NCBI GenBank assembly: GCA_015863185.1
Contig: JACBXP010000003.1
Span: forward strand, 1-64,000
Direction: 5' to 3'
Origin: Aerococcaceae bacterium DSM 111020
GTDB lineage: Bacteria > Bacillota > Bacilli > Lactobacillales > Aerococcaceae
DNA: 64,000 nucleotides
The notes under the pieces are model-generated. The model was not told where the DNA came from. It worked only from the letters and a program-made list of their open reading frames with translations, and did no database searches. Shown in pieces: positions 17,965 to 26,347 of the stretch (the first letter of the stretch is position 1; the number at the start of each line of letters is the position of its first letter). Both the position numbers and the translations under genes were made by a program.

Positions 17965-18995
17965 TGGGATTAGATTACAAAGCGGCAGGTGTAGATAAAG
18001 AAGCAGGATACCAACAAGTACAGTTAATCAAAGAAATCGTCAAACGTACTCATACACCTGGCGTATTGAATGATTTAGGTGGTTTTGCTGGAGCTTTCAA
18101 GCCAGAATTATCAGAGATCGAGGAACCCGTATTAGTTTCGGGAACGGATGGTGTCGGGACCAAACTCATGCTAGCCCAACAATTAGATATCCACGACACA
18201 ATTGGCATTGATGCGGTGGCGATGTGTGTGAATGATATTTTGTGTCAAGGAGCCCAGCCTTTGTTTTTCTTGGATTATATCGCTACAGGGAAGAATATTC
18301 CCGAGAAAATGGCGGAAATCGTCTCAGGTGTTGCTGAGGGGTGTATTCAAGGACACCTGGCCTTAATCGGTGGTGAGACAGCAGAGATGCCGGGGATGTA
18401 CCAACCTGAAGAGTATGATATCGCTGGCTTTGCGGTTGGTATGGTCGATCGTCAGCATCTAATAACCGGGTCCACTATCGAAGCGGGTTCCCGCGTGATT
18501 GGACTTCCATCATCTGGTATTCATTCGAATGGCTTTTCATTGGTTCGTGCTATTTTAGAGAAGAAGGGGATTGCTTATACCGATCATATCGACGGGTTCG
18601 ACCGATCTATTGGAGAAATATTATTAACTCCTACACGGATTTATACGAAAGAAATTTTATCGCTATTAAAGAAAGTCAAGTTACAAGGTATTGCCCATAT
18701 TACGGGAGGCGGTTTGGAAGAGAATGTACCACGCATTCTTCCAGAAGGTCTTGGATTAAGGATTGATACAGGACAAATTCCGACCCCGCTGATATTTGAG
18801 AAACTCCAAGAATGGGGCAATATTGATCGCCGTGAAATGTTCAGCACCTTTAATATGGGGGTTGGTATGGTGATTGTTTTAGCTGAAGAAGAAGTAGAAC
18901 AAGCACAACAAATCCTAAAAAATTTGGGCACAGACTACTTTGAGCTGGGGACAATTGAAGAGAGTTCGATAGGAGTACAATTCGATGAACCGTAA
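17964..18995 (+). CDS. purM: AIR synthetase
   Basis: Phosphoribosylformylglycinamidine cyclo-ligase, closing the imidazole ring with ATP. Normal length of 343 residues. GVDKEAGYQQVQLIKE at the start, SGTDGVGTKLMLA, AMCVNDILCQGAQPLFFLDY and LIGGETAEMPGMY are the standard ATP and substrate motifs. It overlaps purF by one base (TAATG), indicating translational coupling, and its own end overlaps purN. PurM normally takes its substrate from PurL, here presumably from an ammonia-using PurL. Confidence 0.97.
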   Translation: MGLDYKAAGVDKEAGYQQVQLIKEIVKRTHTPGVLNDLGGFAGAFKPELSEIEEPVLVSGTDGVGTKLMLAQQLDIHDTIGIDAVAMCVNDILCQGAQPLFFLDYIATGKNIPEKMAEIVSGVAEGCIQGHLALIGGETAEMPGMYQPEEYDIAGFAVGMVDRQHLITGSTIEAGSRVIGLPSSGIHSNGFSLVRAILEKKGIAYTDHIDGFDRSIGEILLTPTRIYTKEILSLLKKVKLQGIAHITGGGLEENVPRILPEGLGLRIDTGQIPTPLIFEKLQEWGNIDRREMFSTFNMGVGMVIVLAEEEVEQAQQILKNLGTDYFELGTIEESSIGVQFDEP

Positions 18996-19551
18996 AAAAA
19001 CATTGGCAGTATTCATTTCAGGTGGGGGAACCAATTTACAAGCTATCATTGATGCGTGTGAATCAGGAGGATTACCCGCGTCGATTGGGATAGTCATCTC
19101 TAATCGTTCGGATGCTTATGGACTGAAAAGAGCGGAGGCGCATCACATTGAAGCATTGGTTTCTAATGATGATGAAGAAATTAATGGTATCTTACAGGAG
19201 AAAGCGGTCGATTTGATTATCTTAGCGGGATATTTAAAGGTGATTGGAGAACCGCTACTGTCGAATTATAAAGATCGCATCATCAATATCCATCCGTCAC
19301 TGATCCCAGCTTTTTCAGGGAAAGGTTATTACGGAATAAAGGTTCATCAAGCAGTCTTAGATCGTGGCGTCCAAATTACAGGAGCGACGACCCATTTAGT
19401 GAATGCTGAACTTGATGAAGGACGCATACTCAAACAAGAAGCATTACGAGTCGCTGAAATAGACACAGCAGAATCATTACAACAAAGAGTGTTGGAGATT
19501 GAACATCGAATACTGATTGAAACGATTCAAGATATGATTGGAGGAATATAA
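18985..19551 (+). CDS. purN: GAR transformylase (10-formyl-THF dependent)
   Basis: Phosphoribosylglycinamide formyltransferase. FISGGGTNLQAIIDA binds the phosphoribosyl group; the catalytic Asn-His-Asp set is represented by INIHPSLIPAFSGKGYYG and the later TGATTHLVNAELDEGRIL loop. 188 residues, normal. The start overlaps the purM end by 11 bp. It confirms that the formyl step uses folate (PurN) rather than formate (PurT). Confidence 0.96.
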   Translation: MNRKKTLAVFISGGGTNLQAIIDACESGGLPASIGIVISNRSDAYGLKRAEAHHIEALVSNDDEEINGILQEKAVDLIILAGYLKVIGEPLLSNYKDRIINIHPSLIPAFSGKGYYGIKVHQAVLDRGVQITGATTHLVNAELDEGRILKQEALRVAEIDTAESLQQRVLEIEHRILIETIQDMIGGI

Positions 19552-21063
19552 TTGCGCGCATTAATTTCAGTGTATGACAAAACAGGCATTGTGGAGTTTG
19601 CACAGCATCTGATTGAATTAGATTGGGAAATCATTTCCACAGGCGGAACGTATCGTTTACTAACAGACTCAGGCATAACAGTGACCGAAGTATCTGAATC
19701 GACGGGATTTCCTGATATGTTAGACGGTCGTGTGAAAACATTGCATCCAAATATTCATGGTGGCATTCTTTATCGTCGGGGTGATGAACAACATGAAGCG
19801 ACCATTGAAGAATTAGGAATTCAATCCATTGATATGATTGTTAATAGCTTGTATCCATTTGAAGAAACAGTGAACAAACCGAACATGACTCAGGCAGAGA
19901 TTATTGAACAGATTGATATCGGCGGACCTGCGATGATTCGCGCGGCGAGTAAGAATTATCAAGATGTCATCGTTGTAATTGATAAAAATGATTATGCAGA
20001 CATTATTGAATCATTAAAGAATAACACGATGGATATTGAAAAACGTCGACAATTAGCGGGAAAAGCATTTAGTCTGACAGCTTATTACGATGCGCAGATT
20101 GCCCATTATTTTAACCAAACAAATGACATTGATTTTCCAAAATATTTTACTCAAGCTTATCAATTTCAAGAGACTTTACGTTATGGAGAGAATCCGCATC
20201 AAAAAGCCGCTCTCTATCGGGAAAGTCACCCCATGTATGTGTTCAATCAACTCCATGGTAAACAAATTTCTTATAATAATATGAATGATTTGAATGCATG
20301 TATCGCATTAGTTCATGAATTCACTGATCCGGTGGCTGTAGCAGTCAAACATGCTAATCCTTGTGGGGTGGCGGTAGGAAATACTATTGCTGAAGCATAT
20401 CAAAAGGCGTATGAATGTGATCCCGAATCAATCTTCGGTGGTATTATTGGCTTGAATCGTCCCGTTGATAAGGATACAGCCACAAAATTATCAGAAATAT
20501 TTTTAGAAATAGTGGCGGCACCATCATTTGACCAAGAAGCGTTAGCCATTTTAACCAAAAAGAAAAACATTCGTTTAATAGAAATGCCGAATCTCATGGA
20601 AGCAGCATCGCCTATCATGATGTCCAAAGAAACAATCAATGGTGTCTTGGTTCAAGAAACGGACCAGGCATTATATGACGGACAACCGCAATTAATGACA
20701 CAACGAACAGTGACAACTTCAGAACAACAAGATTTAGATTTTGCTTGGAAAGTCGTGAAGCATATCGCATCAAATGCGATGGTCGTTGCTAAAGATGGGA
20801 TGACATATGGACTAGGTCATGGAGAAGTCAAACGTGTTTGGGCTTTAGAAAAAGCACTCGAACGTTCGGAATTTGATTTAACAGGTGCCGTCGTTGCTTC
20901 GGATGCCTTCTTCTTCAAAGACACGATTGAAACACTTGCCAAATACGGAATCAAAGCAGTGATTCAGCCGGGTGGTTCAGTAAAAGATTCAGAAGTCATT
21001 AATGAAGCCAATGAGAAAAATATATCAGTGTTATTTACCGGGATGCGACATTTTAAACATTAG
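19552..21063 (+). CDS. purH: bifunctional AICAR transformylase / IMP cyclohydrolase
   Basis: The last two steps of IMP synthesis. The N-terminal cyclohydrolase domain (about 1-190) includes ISTGGTYRLLTDSGI and GFPDMLDGRVKTLHPNIHGG. The transformylase domain includes RYGENPHQKAALY, KHANPCGVAVG and SDAFFFKDTIE. 503 residues, typical. Its TTG start at 19552 follows the purN stop codon directly, with GGAGG just upstream, so translation is coupled. An ATG start is not available at this position. Confidence 0.96.
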   Translation: MRALISVYDKTGIVEFAQHLIELDWEIISTGGTYRLLTDSGITVTEVSESTGFPDMLDGRVKTLHPNIHGGILYRRGDEQHEATIEELGIQSIDMIVNSLYPFEETVNKPNMTQAEIIEQIDIGGPAMIRAASKNYQDVIVVIDKNDYADIIESLKNNTMDIEKRRQLAGKAFSLTAYYDAQIAHYFNQTNDIDFPKYFTQAYQFQETLRYGENPHQKAALYRESHPMYVFNQLHGKQISYNNMNDLNACIALVHEFTDPVAVAVKHANPCGVAVGNTIAEAYQKAYECDPESIFGGIIGLNRPVDKDTATKLSEIFLEIVAAPSFDQEALAILTKKKNIRLIEMPNLMEAASPIMMSKETINGVLVQETDQALYDGQPQLMTQRTVTTSEQQDLDFAWKVVKHIASNAMVVAKDGMTYGLGHGEVKRVWALEKALERSEFDLTGAVVASDAFFFKDTIETLAKYGIKAVIQPGGSVKDSEVINEANEKNISVLFTGMRHFKH

Positions 21064-21072
21064 GAGGATAAG

Positions 21073-22317
21073 ATGAAGGTCTTAATTATCGGTGCGGGAG
21101 GCAGAGAACATGCATTAGGCTGGAAAATCGCACAATCTCCAGCTGTTAATCGATTATACTTCGCTCCTGGCAATGCGGGTACAGGAGAAATGGGTGTGAA
21201 TGTTCCGATTGCGGTCACAAATATTCCTGAACTTTGTCAATTTGCGGTGGAAAAAGCCATTGATTTAACTATTGTAGGTCCTGAAGAACCTTTATGTTTA
21301 GGAATTGTAGATGCATTCGAGAATGCAGGTCTCAAAATTTTTGGACCGAATCAAAAATGTGCTCAATTCGAATCATCGAAAGATTTCACCAAAGCTTTCC
21401 TAACCAAACATCATATCCATACAGCAGCATATCAAACCTATACAGATTATGATGAAGCAATCGCAGGATTGAAAAAGATGAATTATCCCATTGTGATTAA
21501 AGCGGATGGTTTAGCTTTAGGGAAGGGCGTTGTCATTGCCGAGAGTGAGAAAGTTGCGAGAGAAACAATTGATTCAATGATGCGTCAAGCCTGTTTCGGA
21601 CAAGCTGGGTCAACCATTGTTATTGAAGAGTTCTTGAATGGGCCCGAAATTTCACTCTTATGCTTTGTCTCGCATAATCGCATTATTCCCATGGATTTGG
21701 CCCGAGATTACAAAAAAGCACTGGACGGTGACTTAGGATTGAATACTGGTGGGGTCGGTTGTTTCTCTCCCGTTCATATTGATGATGCCCTTCAAAACAA
21801 AATTCAAACCGTTTGTAAACAAATAGAAGACGGACTCAACGCTGATGGATTTGATTATACAGGGATATTATTTATTGGATTTATTATTCAAGAGGGCAAA
21901 CCTTATGTGTTAGAATTCAATGTTCGATTCGGAGATCCAGAAACCGAAGTTCTATTACCCCGTCTGGAAAGCGATCTATATCTAATTTTGCAAAAAGCTA
22001 TCGACGGTCAATTAAAATCGGAAAATATTCAATGGAGTGATGAGGCAACGGTGGCGGTAATACTCACGTCTCAAGGCTATCCAGAAACGTATCTCACGAA
22101 TGGTTCGATTGAATTACCGGAAGAACAAATAGAAAAGACCTTATTGTTCCACAATGGCACCATTAAAGAAGATAATATCATTAAAAATATCGGTGGCCGG
22201 GTGCTAACAGCAGTAGGAATGGGGCAAACTAAAGCTCAAGCAAGACAATTAGCTTATCAATTAGTCGCTCAAATAAAATGTGATCAGTTGAGATATCGTC
22301 AGGATATAGCGTTGTGA
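21073..22317 (+). CDS. purD: GAR synthetase
   Basis: Phosphoribosylamine-glycine ligase with an ATP-grasp fold. VLIIGAGGREHALGWKIAQS, the TIVGPEEPLCLGIVDAFE block, VIKADGLALGKGV and EFNVRFGDPETEVLLPRL are the family signatures. 414 residues, normal. Last gene of the operon (AGGAGG, 9 bp after purH), followed by a strong terminator. PurD consumes the unstable phosphoribosylamine from PurF, so close coupling of the two is expected. Confidence 0.97.
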   Translation: MKVLIIGAGGREHALGWKIAQSPAVNRLYFAPGNAGTGEMGVNVPIAVTNIPELCQFAVEKAIDLTIVGPEEPLCLGIVDAFENAGLKIFGPNQKCAQFESSKDFTKAFLTKHHIHTAAYQTYTDYDEAIAGLKKMNYPIVIKADGLALGKGVVIAESEKVARETIDSMMRQACFGQAGSTIVIEEFLNGPEISLLCFVSHNRIIPMDLARDYKKALDGDLGLNTGGVGCFSPVHIDDALQNKIQTVCKQIEDGLNADGFDYTGILFIGFIIQEGKPYVLEFNVRFGDPETEVLLPRLESDLYLILQKAIDGQLKSENIQWSDEATVAVILTSQGYPETYLTNGSIELPEEQIEKTLLFHNGTIKEDNIIKNIGGRVLTAVGMGQTKAQARQLAYQLVAQIKCDQLRYRQDIAL

Positions 22318-22347
22318 TCATAGTAAATGGATAATTGATATTTTAAA

Positions 22348-22378
22348 GCCCATGCAAAAAAATTGCATGGGCCTTTTT
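22348..22378 (+). terminator. terminator of the purine operon
   Basis: GCCCATGCAA and TTGCATGGGC form a 10-bp stem with an A-rich loop, followed by CTTTTT. Confidence 0.9.
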
Positions 22379-22411
22379 ATGTTTGATGAGTCATAAAGAT
22401 TAAAGAACAGA

Positions 22412-23506
22412 TCAGAAATTTCGTTTCACATAACGATCGACCGCTTTGATGGCAGAGACCACATCTTCAGCAGTAGGTGCTTCAATCATAGAATGAATCG
22501 TTTCGCCTTCAGCGGTAGCTTGTTTACCAATAGCCAATAACTCTTCGTCACTGTATTGATCAAGATTGACTTCTGCCATTGTCGTTGGCATACCAATTCT
22601 TTGATAAAATTCGATATATTGATTGAGTTCCTCTTGTGGAGCATCTTCTAACATGAGTTGAACTAAGACACCATATGCGACTTTTTCACCATGCGTTTTC
22701 TCATGGATAGCACCATGAACAGCGGTGAAACCATTATGGATTGCATGAGCGCCGGATAATCCAGCACATTCAAAGCCGAGACCTGAAAGGAGCGTGTTTG
22801 CTTCAATAATTTTTTCAACGGCAGGAGTGACTAAATTACATTCAACGGCTGCTAATGCTTTGTCTGCATATTCGAACAAAGTATCACGGCAGGCACGAGC
22901 AATAGCTTGACTAGCGATCGTTTGTTGTCCACCAGCCATTGTAGTGAACATTGAACGCGTGTTGGCACGTGCTTCAACAAAGGTAGCACTCGCATCTGCA
23001 ATGCCGTCCGCTAAAAAGCTAGCCGGTGCATTTGCGATGACTTGTGAATCCATCAAGACAAGATCAGGATTCTGAGCATAGAAACGATAGCGTTCAAAAC
23101 TTCCTTCATCAGAATAAATCACTGATAGAGCTGAAGTGGGTGCATCCGTTGAAGCAATTGTCGGTGCAATAACAGTCGCAGCTTCAAGATCTTCTGCAAT
23201 TGCTTTGGTTGCGTCAATCGCTTTTCCGCCACCTAAACCAATCACCACATTACTTTCTTTATCTTGACCGATTTGAACTACGCGTTGAATTTCATTATCA
23301 GATGCCTCACCGTTAAATGCTTCACGGTAGACTGAAATACCTGATTCTTCTAGGGCTTTAGCGTAATCTTGACCTATAATTTCCCAAACAGTATCATCCG
23401 CTAGAAGTAAGACTTTATCACCTAAATCTTTTATTAAGTTTGTCCTTTCAAGCAAAACATTTTTACCTTGAACATAATGTGATGGACTAGCAAATACATT
23501 AACCAT
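22412..23506 (-). CDS. gldA: NAD-dependent glycerol dehydrogenase
   Basis: Iron/zinc-type alcohol dehydrogenase family, GldA branch, oxidising glycerol to dihydroxyacetone in the cytoplasm. GLGGGKAIDATKAIA is the nucleotide-binding loop. The metal ligands lie in ADGIADASATF (Asp), GAHAIHNGF (His) and KTHGEKVAYG (His). 364 residues, standard length. RBS AAAGGAGG before the ATG. A palindrome of the TTGTGA-N6-TCACA type lies about 40 bp upstream, suggesting redox control. No dihydroxyacetone kinase is adjacent. Confidence 0.92.
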   Translation of the reverse strand: MVNVFASPSHYVQGKNVLLERTNLIKDLGDKVLLLADDTVWEIIGQDYAKALEESGISVYREAFNGEASDNEIQRVVQIGQDKESNVVIGLGGGKAIDATKAIAEDLEAATVIAPTIASTDAPTSALSVIYSDEGSFERYRFYAQNPDLVLMDSQVIANAPASFLADGIADASATFVEARANTRSMFTTMAGGQQTIASQAIARACRDTLFEYADKALAAVECNLVTPAVEKIIEANTLLSGLGFECAGLSGAHAIHNGFTAVHGAIHEKTHGEKVAYGVLVQLMLEDAPQEELNQYIEFYQRIGMPTTMAEVNLDQYSDEELLAIGKQATAEGETIHSMIEAPTAEDVVSAIKAVDRYVKRNF

Positions 23507-23543
23507 AACAATTCCTCCTTTAAGGGATATCTAACCAATTTAC

Positions 23544-23561
23544 ATGTGAAGTTTATCACAA
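23544..23561 (-). promoter_or_regulatory. Rex- or Fnr/Crp-type operator before gldA
   Basis: On the minus strand the sequence is TTGTGATAAACTTCACAT. It matches the Rex consensus TTGTGA-N6-TCACAA at all but the last fixed position and also fits the Fnr/Crp form TGTGA-N6-TCACA perfectly. It lies in the promoter region of an NAD-linked fermentation enzyme. Which regulator binds cannot be told from sequence. Confidence 0.6.
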
Positions 23562-23906
23562 AAACAAAAAGGAATCAAAGAAAAGGGGAATGCTAACAGT
23601 GAATAAAACTTTAAGCTAATGATTAGCCTACCTAATTAAAATATTATAATGCATGTGATAATAAAATTATATTTTCGCAAAGAAATTTTTTAATCATATC
23701 TAGTTGCAAAAATTTACTACTAATAAATATTATTTAATAACATTCGAATTATGATTAAATTGATTGAAAAATAAAATCCGCTTTTAATAAAATATATTAT
23801 TTTACGACTATATTATTTTGTGATATATTACCCCATAAGATAATGATACTAAAATTTAAATAGTAAAATATTTAAAGGGCATTTTAAAAGGAAGGATAAT
23901 AATATT
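23562..23906. other. AT-rich intergenic region before pcaH
   Basis: About 345 bp without a credible gene. It holds two direct copies of TATATTATTTT in tandem at about 23803-23819. A possible promoter follows: TTGTGA at 23818-23823, 17 bp, then TAATGA. The ribosome site AAGGAAGGA precedes pcaH. The base composition is more AT-rich than in flanking genes. Confidence 0.4.
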
Positions 23907-24662
23907 ATGAGTGATGATGTAATCAAATACGAACCATTTGAATACATTAAAGAAAATGGCGCAAAAATGGATGAAAAAGAATTTAAAAGTCATTTCCCAT
24001 TGTTTCAACCTGGGGCAGGTCCGGCTTTATCAAAGAAGTTTGGAAAGAACAATGATTTAACAAAAAATTCAGCTGCCGAAGGTGAAGAAGCACAAGGGCA
24101 ACGGATTTTAGTAAAAGGGACGGTATATGACGAAAATCACAATCCAGTTCCGAATGCTTTCATAGAAATCTGGCAAGCCAATGCAGCAGGCCGTTATGTT
24201 CACAAATTAGATTCATGGGATGCACCATTAGATCCAAATTTTGTGGGAAGTGGTTGGACTTACACAGATGAAAATGGGAACTATGAATTTACGACGATTA
24301 AACCGGGCAATTATTGCTGGAAGCCAGATGAAAATTATTGGCGACCTGCCCATATCCATTACTCTGTGATGGGGCCAAGTGTCAACGATCGTTTAGTTAC
24401 GCAATTATATTTTGAAGGTGACCCACTACTAGAATACGATGATGAAATCTTCCTACAATTAGAAGAACATGAAAAGAAAAAATTAATTGCGACGTTTAAT
24501 CACGAATTAACTGAACCGGATTGGGCTTTAGCATATCAGTTTGACATGGTATTGAGTGGTCCTGATTCTCAACCAAGTATGCCGAACAGACATCAATTAA
24601 CAGATCATGATATTGCTTATATTAAAAAAGCAAAAACAAGAAAACAGGGTGGTGAAGCATAA
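23907..24662 (+). CDS. pcaH: protocatechuate 3,4-dioxygenase, beta subunit
   Basis: Intradiol ring-cleaving non-heme Fe(III) dioxygenase, splitting protocatechuate to 3-carboxy-cis,cis-muconate. All iron ligands align with the Pseudomonas enzyme: Tyr97 (AAGRYVHK), Tyr136 (KPGNYCW), His149 and His151 (WRPAHIH). The spacings of 39 and 13 residues match those between Tyr408, Tyr447 and His460. Arg146 and Trp138 are also kept. The upstream PNAFIEIWQANAAGR block is diagnostic of the beta subunit. 251 residues. Overlaps the alpha-subunit gene by one base. Rare in Lactobacillales as far as I know, with no other pca gene nearby. Confidence 0.9.
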   Translation: MSDDVIKYEPFEYIKENGAKMDEKEFKSHFPLFQPGAGPALSKKFGKNNDLTKNSAAEGEEAQGQRILVKGTVYDENHNPVPNAFIEIWQANAAGRYVHKLDSWDAPLDPNFVGSGWTYTDENGNYEFTTIKPGNYCWKPDENYWRPAHIHYSVMGPSVNDRLVTQLYFEGDPLLEYDDEIFLQLEEHEKKKLIATFNHELTEPDWALAYQFDMVLSGPDSQPSMPNRHQLTDHDIAYIKKAKTRKQGGEA

Positions 24663-25375
24663 TGACAGATATAAATCCTAAACATGATGTAATGGAGAGT
24701 ACGCCGCAACAAACCATTGGTCCTTATTCAACACTGGGATTGTTATATGGTGACCACGAAGGACGCGATAATGATATGACTTCAGGTGGCGGTCACGGTG
24801 AAGAAATTATGATCAAAGGTCATCTTTATGCAGGTGACGGGAAACCATTGTTTAATGTGATTGTTGAATTATGGCAACCAAATTCAGAAGATGTCTTTAA
24901 TCATCCACTTTATCAAAATGATGAAGGATTTGATCCTAACTTTACAGGTTTTGGACGCGAAGTGACAAATGAAAATGGCGAATTTCAGTTTAAAACATTT
25001 AAGCCTGGGAAAGCCATTAATCATGAGCACCCAGAACTGAGTCTTTCTCCGAACATTATCGTTATGATTCATGCGAGTGGATTAGATCATCCATTATTCA
25101 CCCGAATTTATTTTGAAGATGAAGAAAATGATGATTTCATTATTAATCAGATTTCAGAAGATCAACATGAATCGACGGTTGCGAAAGTGGTCTCTGACAA
25201 TGAAGGTGAGCCAAAAGTATATGCCTTTGATATTGTTATGGACGGGGATAGTGATGACTTAGTTCTTGAATTTAGAGTTGCTAAAGATGATATTAATGTG
25301 AATGCTGAAGCAGAAGGCAGAGAGCATAATTTTTTTATCACTATGAAACACAGAATGATTAAAAATTTAGAATAA
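24662..25375 (+). CDS. pcaG: protocatechuate 3,4-dioxygenase, alpha subunit
   Basis: Partner subunit with the same intradiol fold but without iron ligands, as expected for PcaG. TPQQTIGPYSTLGLLYGD at the N-terminus, GKPLFNVIVELWQPN, FTGFGREVTNENGEFQFKT and HPLFTRIYFEDEEND follow the family order. 237 residues, with a C-terminal tail of about 35 residues not usual for PcaG. Translationally coupled to pcaH (TAATG) and ended by a terminator, so the two form a bicistronic unit. An alternative is an intradiol enzyme for a related diphenol such as hydroxyquinol, but the two-subunit layout favours protocatechuate. Confidence 0.85.
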   Translation: MTDINPKHDVMESTPQQTIGPYSTLGLLYGDHEGRDNDMTSGGGHGEEIMIKGHLYAGDGKPLFNVIVELWQPNSEDVFNHPLYQNDEGFDPNFTGFGREVTNENGEFQFKTFKPGKAINHEHPELSLSPNIIVMIHASGLDHPLFTRIYFEDEENDDFIINQISEDQHESTVAKVVSDNEGEPKVYAFDIVMDGDSDDLVLEFRVAKDDINVNAEAEGREHNFFITMKHRMIKNLE

Positions 25376-25381
25376 TATAAC

Positions 25382-25429
25382 CCTCTTAATTAGAATCCAC
25401 ATTGTGGCAAGCTATTTAAGAGGTTTTTT
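25382..25429 (+). terminator. terminator of pcaHG
   Basis: CCTCTTAA pairs with TTAAGAGG, with an inner CCAC/GTGG stem, followed by six Ts. Confidence 0.88.
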
Positions 25430-25740
25430 GTGAATTTTAATGGACTCTCTCCATAATAAATTGATTATTCAACTTGATTGTGTTGTAAAATATTAAAAAT
25501 AGTGAGGAACTAATCGTCATAGTATTTCTGTTCTATTCATCACTACATGATAAAAAATAGTATTATTATAAAATTAACCTTATTAAATCCTGATTAATGG
25601 GAATACTTTAAAAAGTTAGTCTAGTCTGCAAAATTGTAACAGTTGGATCCTTTATTGAGTTTTGTTTTTTAATTCCATGTTAATATAAAGATAATTTTGG
25701 TGGATTGTATAATCAACTTAGTCACCCAAAATAAAAAACA
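25430..25740. other. non-coding AT-rich stretch at the edge of the accessory region
   Basis: No gene found on either strand. It probably contains the left end of the IS30-type element, but I could not define its terminal inverted repeat because the right half of that element is missing. Confidence 0.4.
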
Positions 25741-25741
25741 T

Positions 25742-25806
25742 CACGTGAATTTCATGCTATATTGAAGTTACCACAACTCTCAATAGAAAAGGATGAATTC
25801 ACGTGA
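25742..25806 (+). repeat. inverted repeat around the IS30 transposase start
   Basis: CACGTGAATTTCAT (from about 25742) is complementary to GATGAATTCACGTG (25792-25805), with one bulged base. The right arm contains the GTG start codon and adjoins the ribosome site. Transcripts entering from outside would fold and hide the start, whereas transcripts from the internal promoter (TATATT at about 25759) would lack the left arm. Confidence 0.6.
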
Positions 25807-26078
25807 CGCAAGTTCATGATAACACAGCTAATAAAAAATGGACACATCTTTCTTATCAAGAACGTTGCCAGATTGCTATTCTTAAACAAGAAAACTATTC
25901 AAATCGAGCTATCGCAGCGATCCTTAATCGGGCGCCCCAAACCATTCATAATGAAATCAAACGAGGGACTGTTAAACAAAATTGTGCATCAGCTAATCGC
26001 TTAATAGGAGCTGTCCTTATGGATTGCCATGACGAGTGGCTAAGTTCTACAAGAAAATATATTAAGTTTGACACATAA
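25803..26078 (+). pseudogene. chimeric transposase remnant: IS30 N-terminus fused to IS256 C-terminus
   Basis: The first about 60 codons encode an IS30-type helix-turn-helix (HLSYQERCQIAILKQENYSN, then TIHNEIKRGTVKQ). At about 25981 the sequence switches in frame to the last 30 residues of an IS256 transposase (ASANRLIGAVLMD then HDEWLSSTRKYIKFD), which match the IS256 C-terminus as I remember it. Both DDE catalytic cores are gone, so neither half can transpose. The join must be a deletion or recombination between two neighbouring insertion sequences. Confidence 0.85.
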
Positions 26079-26104
26079 GAAGCTGTTGGAACATTGTATA
26101 TTAT

Positions 26105-26131
26105 TTTACACAGAATTATAGACTTGACTCC
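26105..26131 (+). mobile_element. right inverted repeat of an IS256-type element
   Basis: TTTTACACAGAATTATAGAC, 27 bp after the transposase stop, closely resembles the IS256 right end TTTTACACAATTATACGGAC. It marks the end of the IS remnant and the start of the defence module. Confidence 0.65.
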
Positions 26132-26347
26132 TCAATCCCATATTTAAGTTATAATAAATGCATAAAGTAGATGTAGAAGTAAGATAGAACTTACTTTTAT
26201 CATAATTGATACTAAAAATATTAAGCTTAATAATAAAGTTTATCTCAACAAGATTATTGTATAATATTCTATTATTTATAATCAGTCTCGCAAGTTTACA
26301 TAAATTTTCATCTAAGATAAAGGGTGACATTTTATAAGGAGGAAGAT
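26132..26347. other. leader region of the OLD/UvrD module
   Basis: A TATAAT box is at 26151-26156. TTGACT inside the IS256 end (26125-26130) is spaced 20 bp from it, longer than ideal, so a hybrid IS-borne promoter is possible but weak. AAGTAAG and CTTACTT at 26177-26196 form a small hairpin. The ribosome site AGGAGGAAG precedes the ATG at 26348. Confidence 0.4.
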
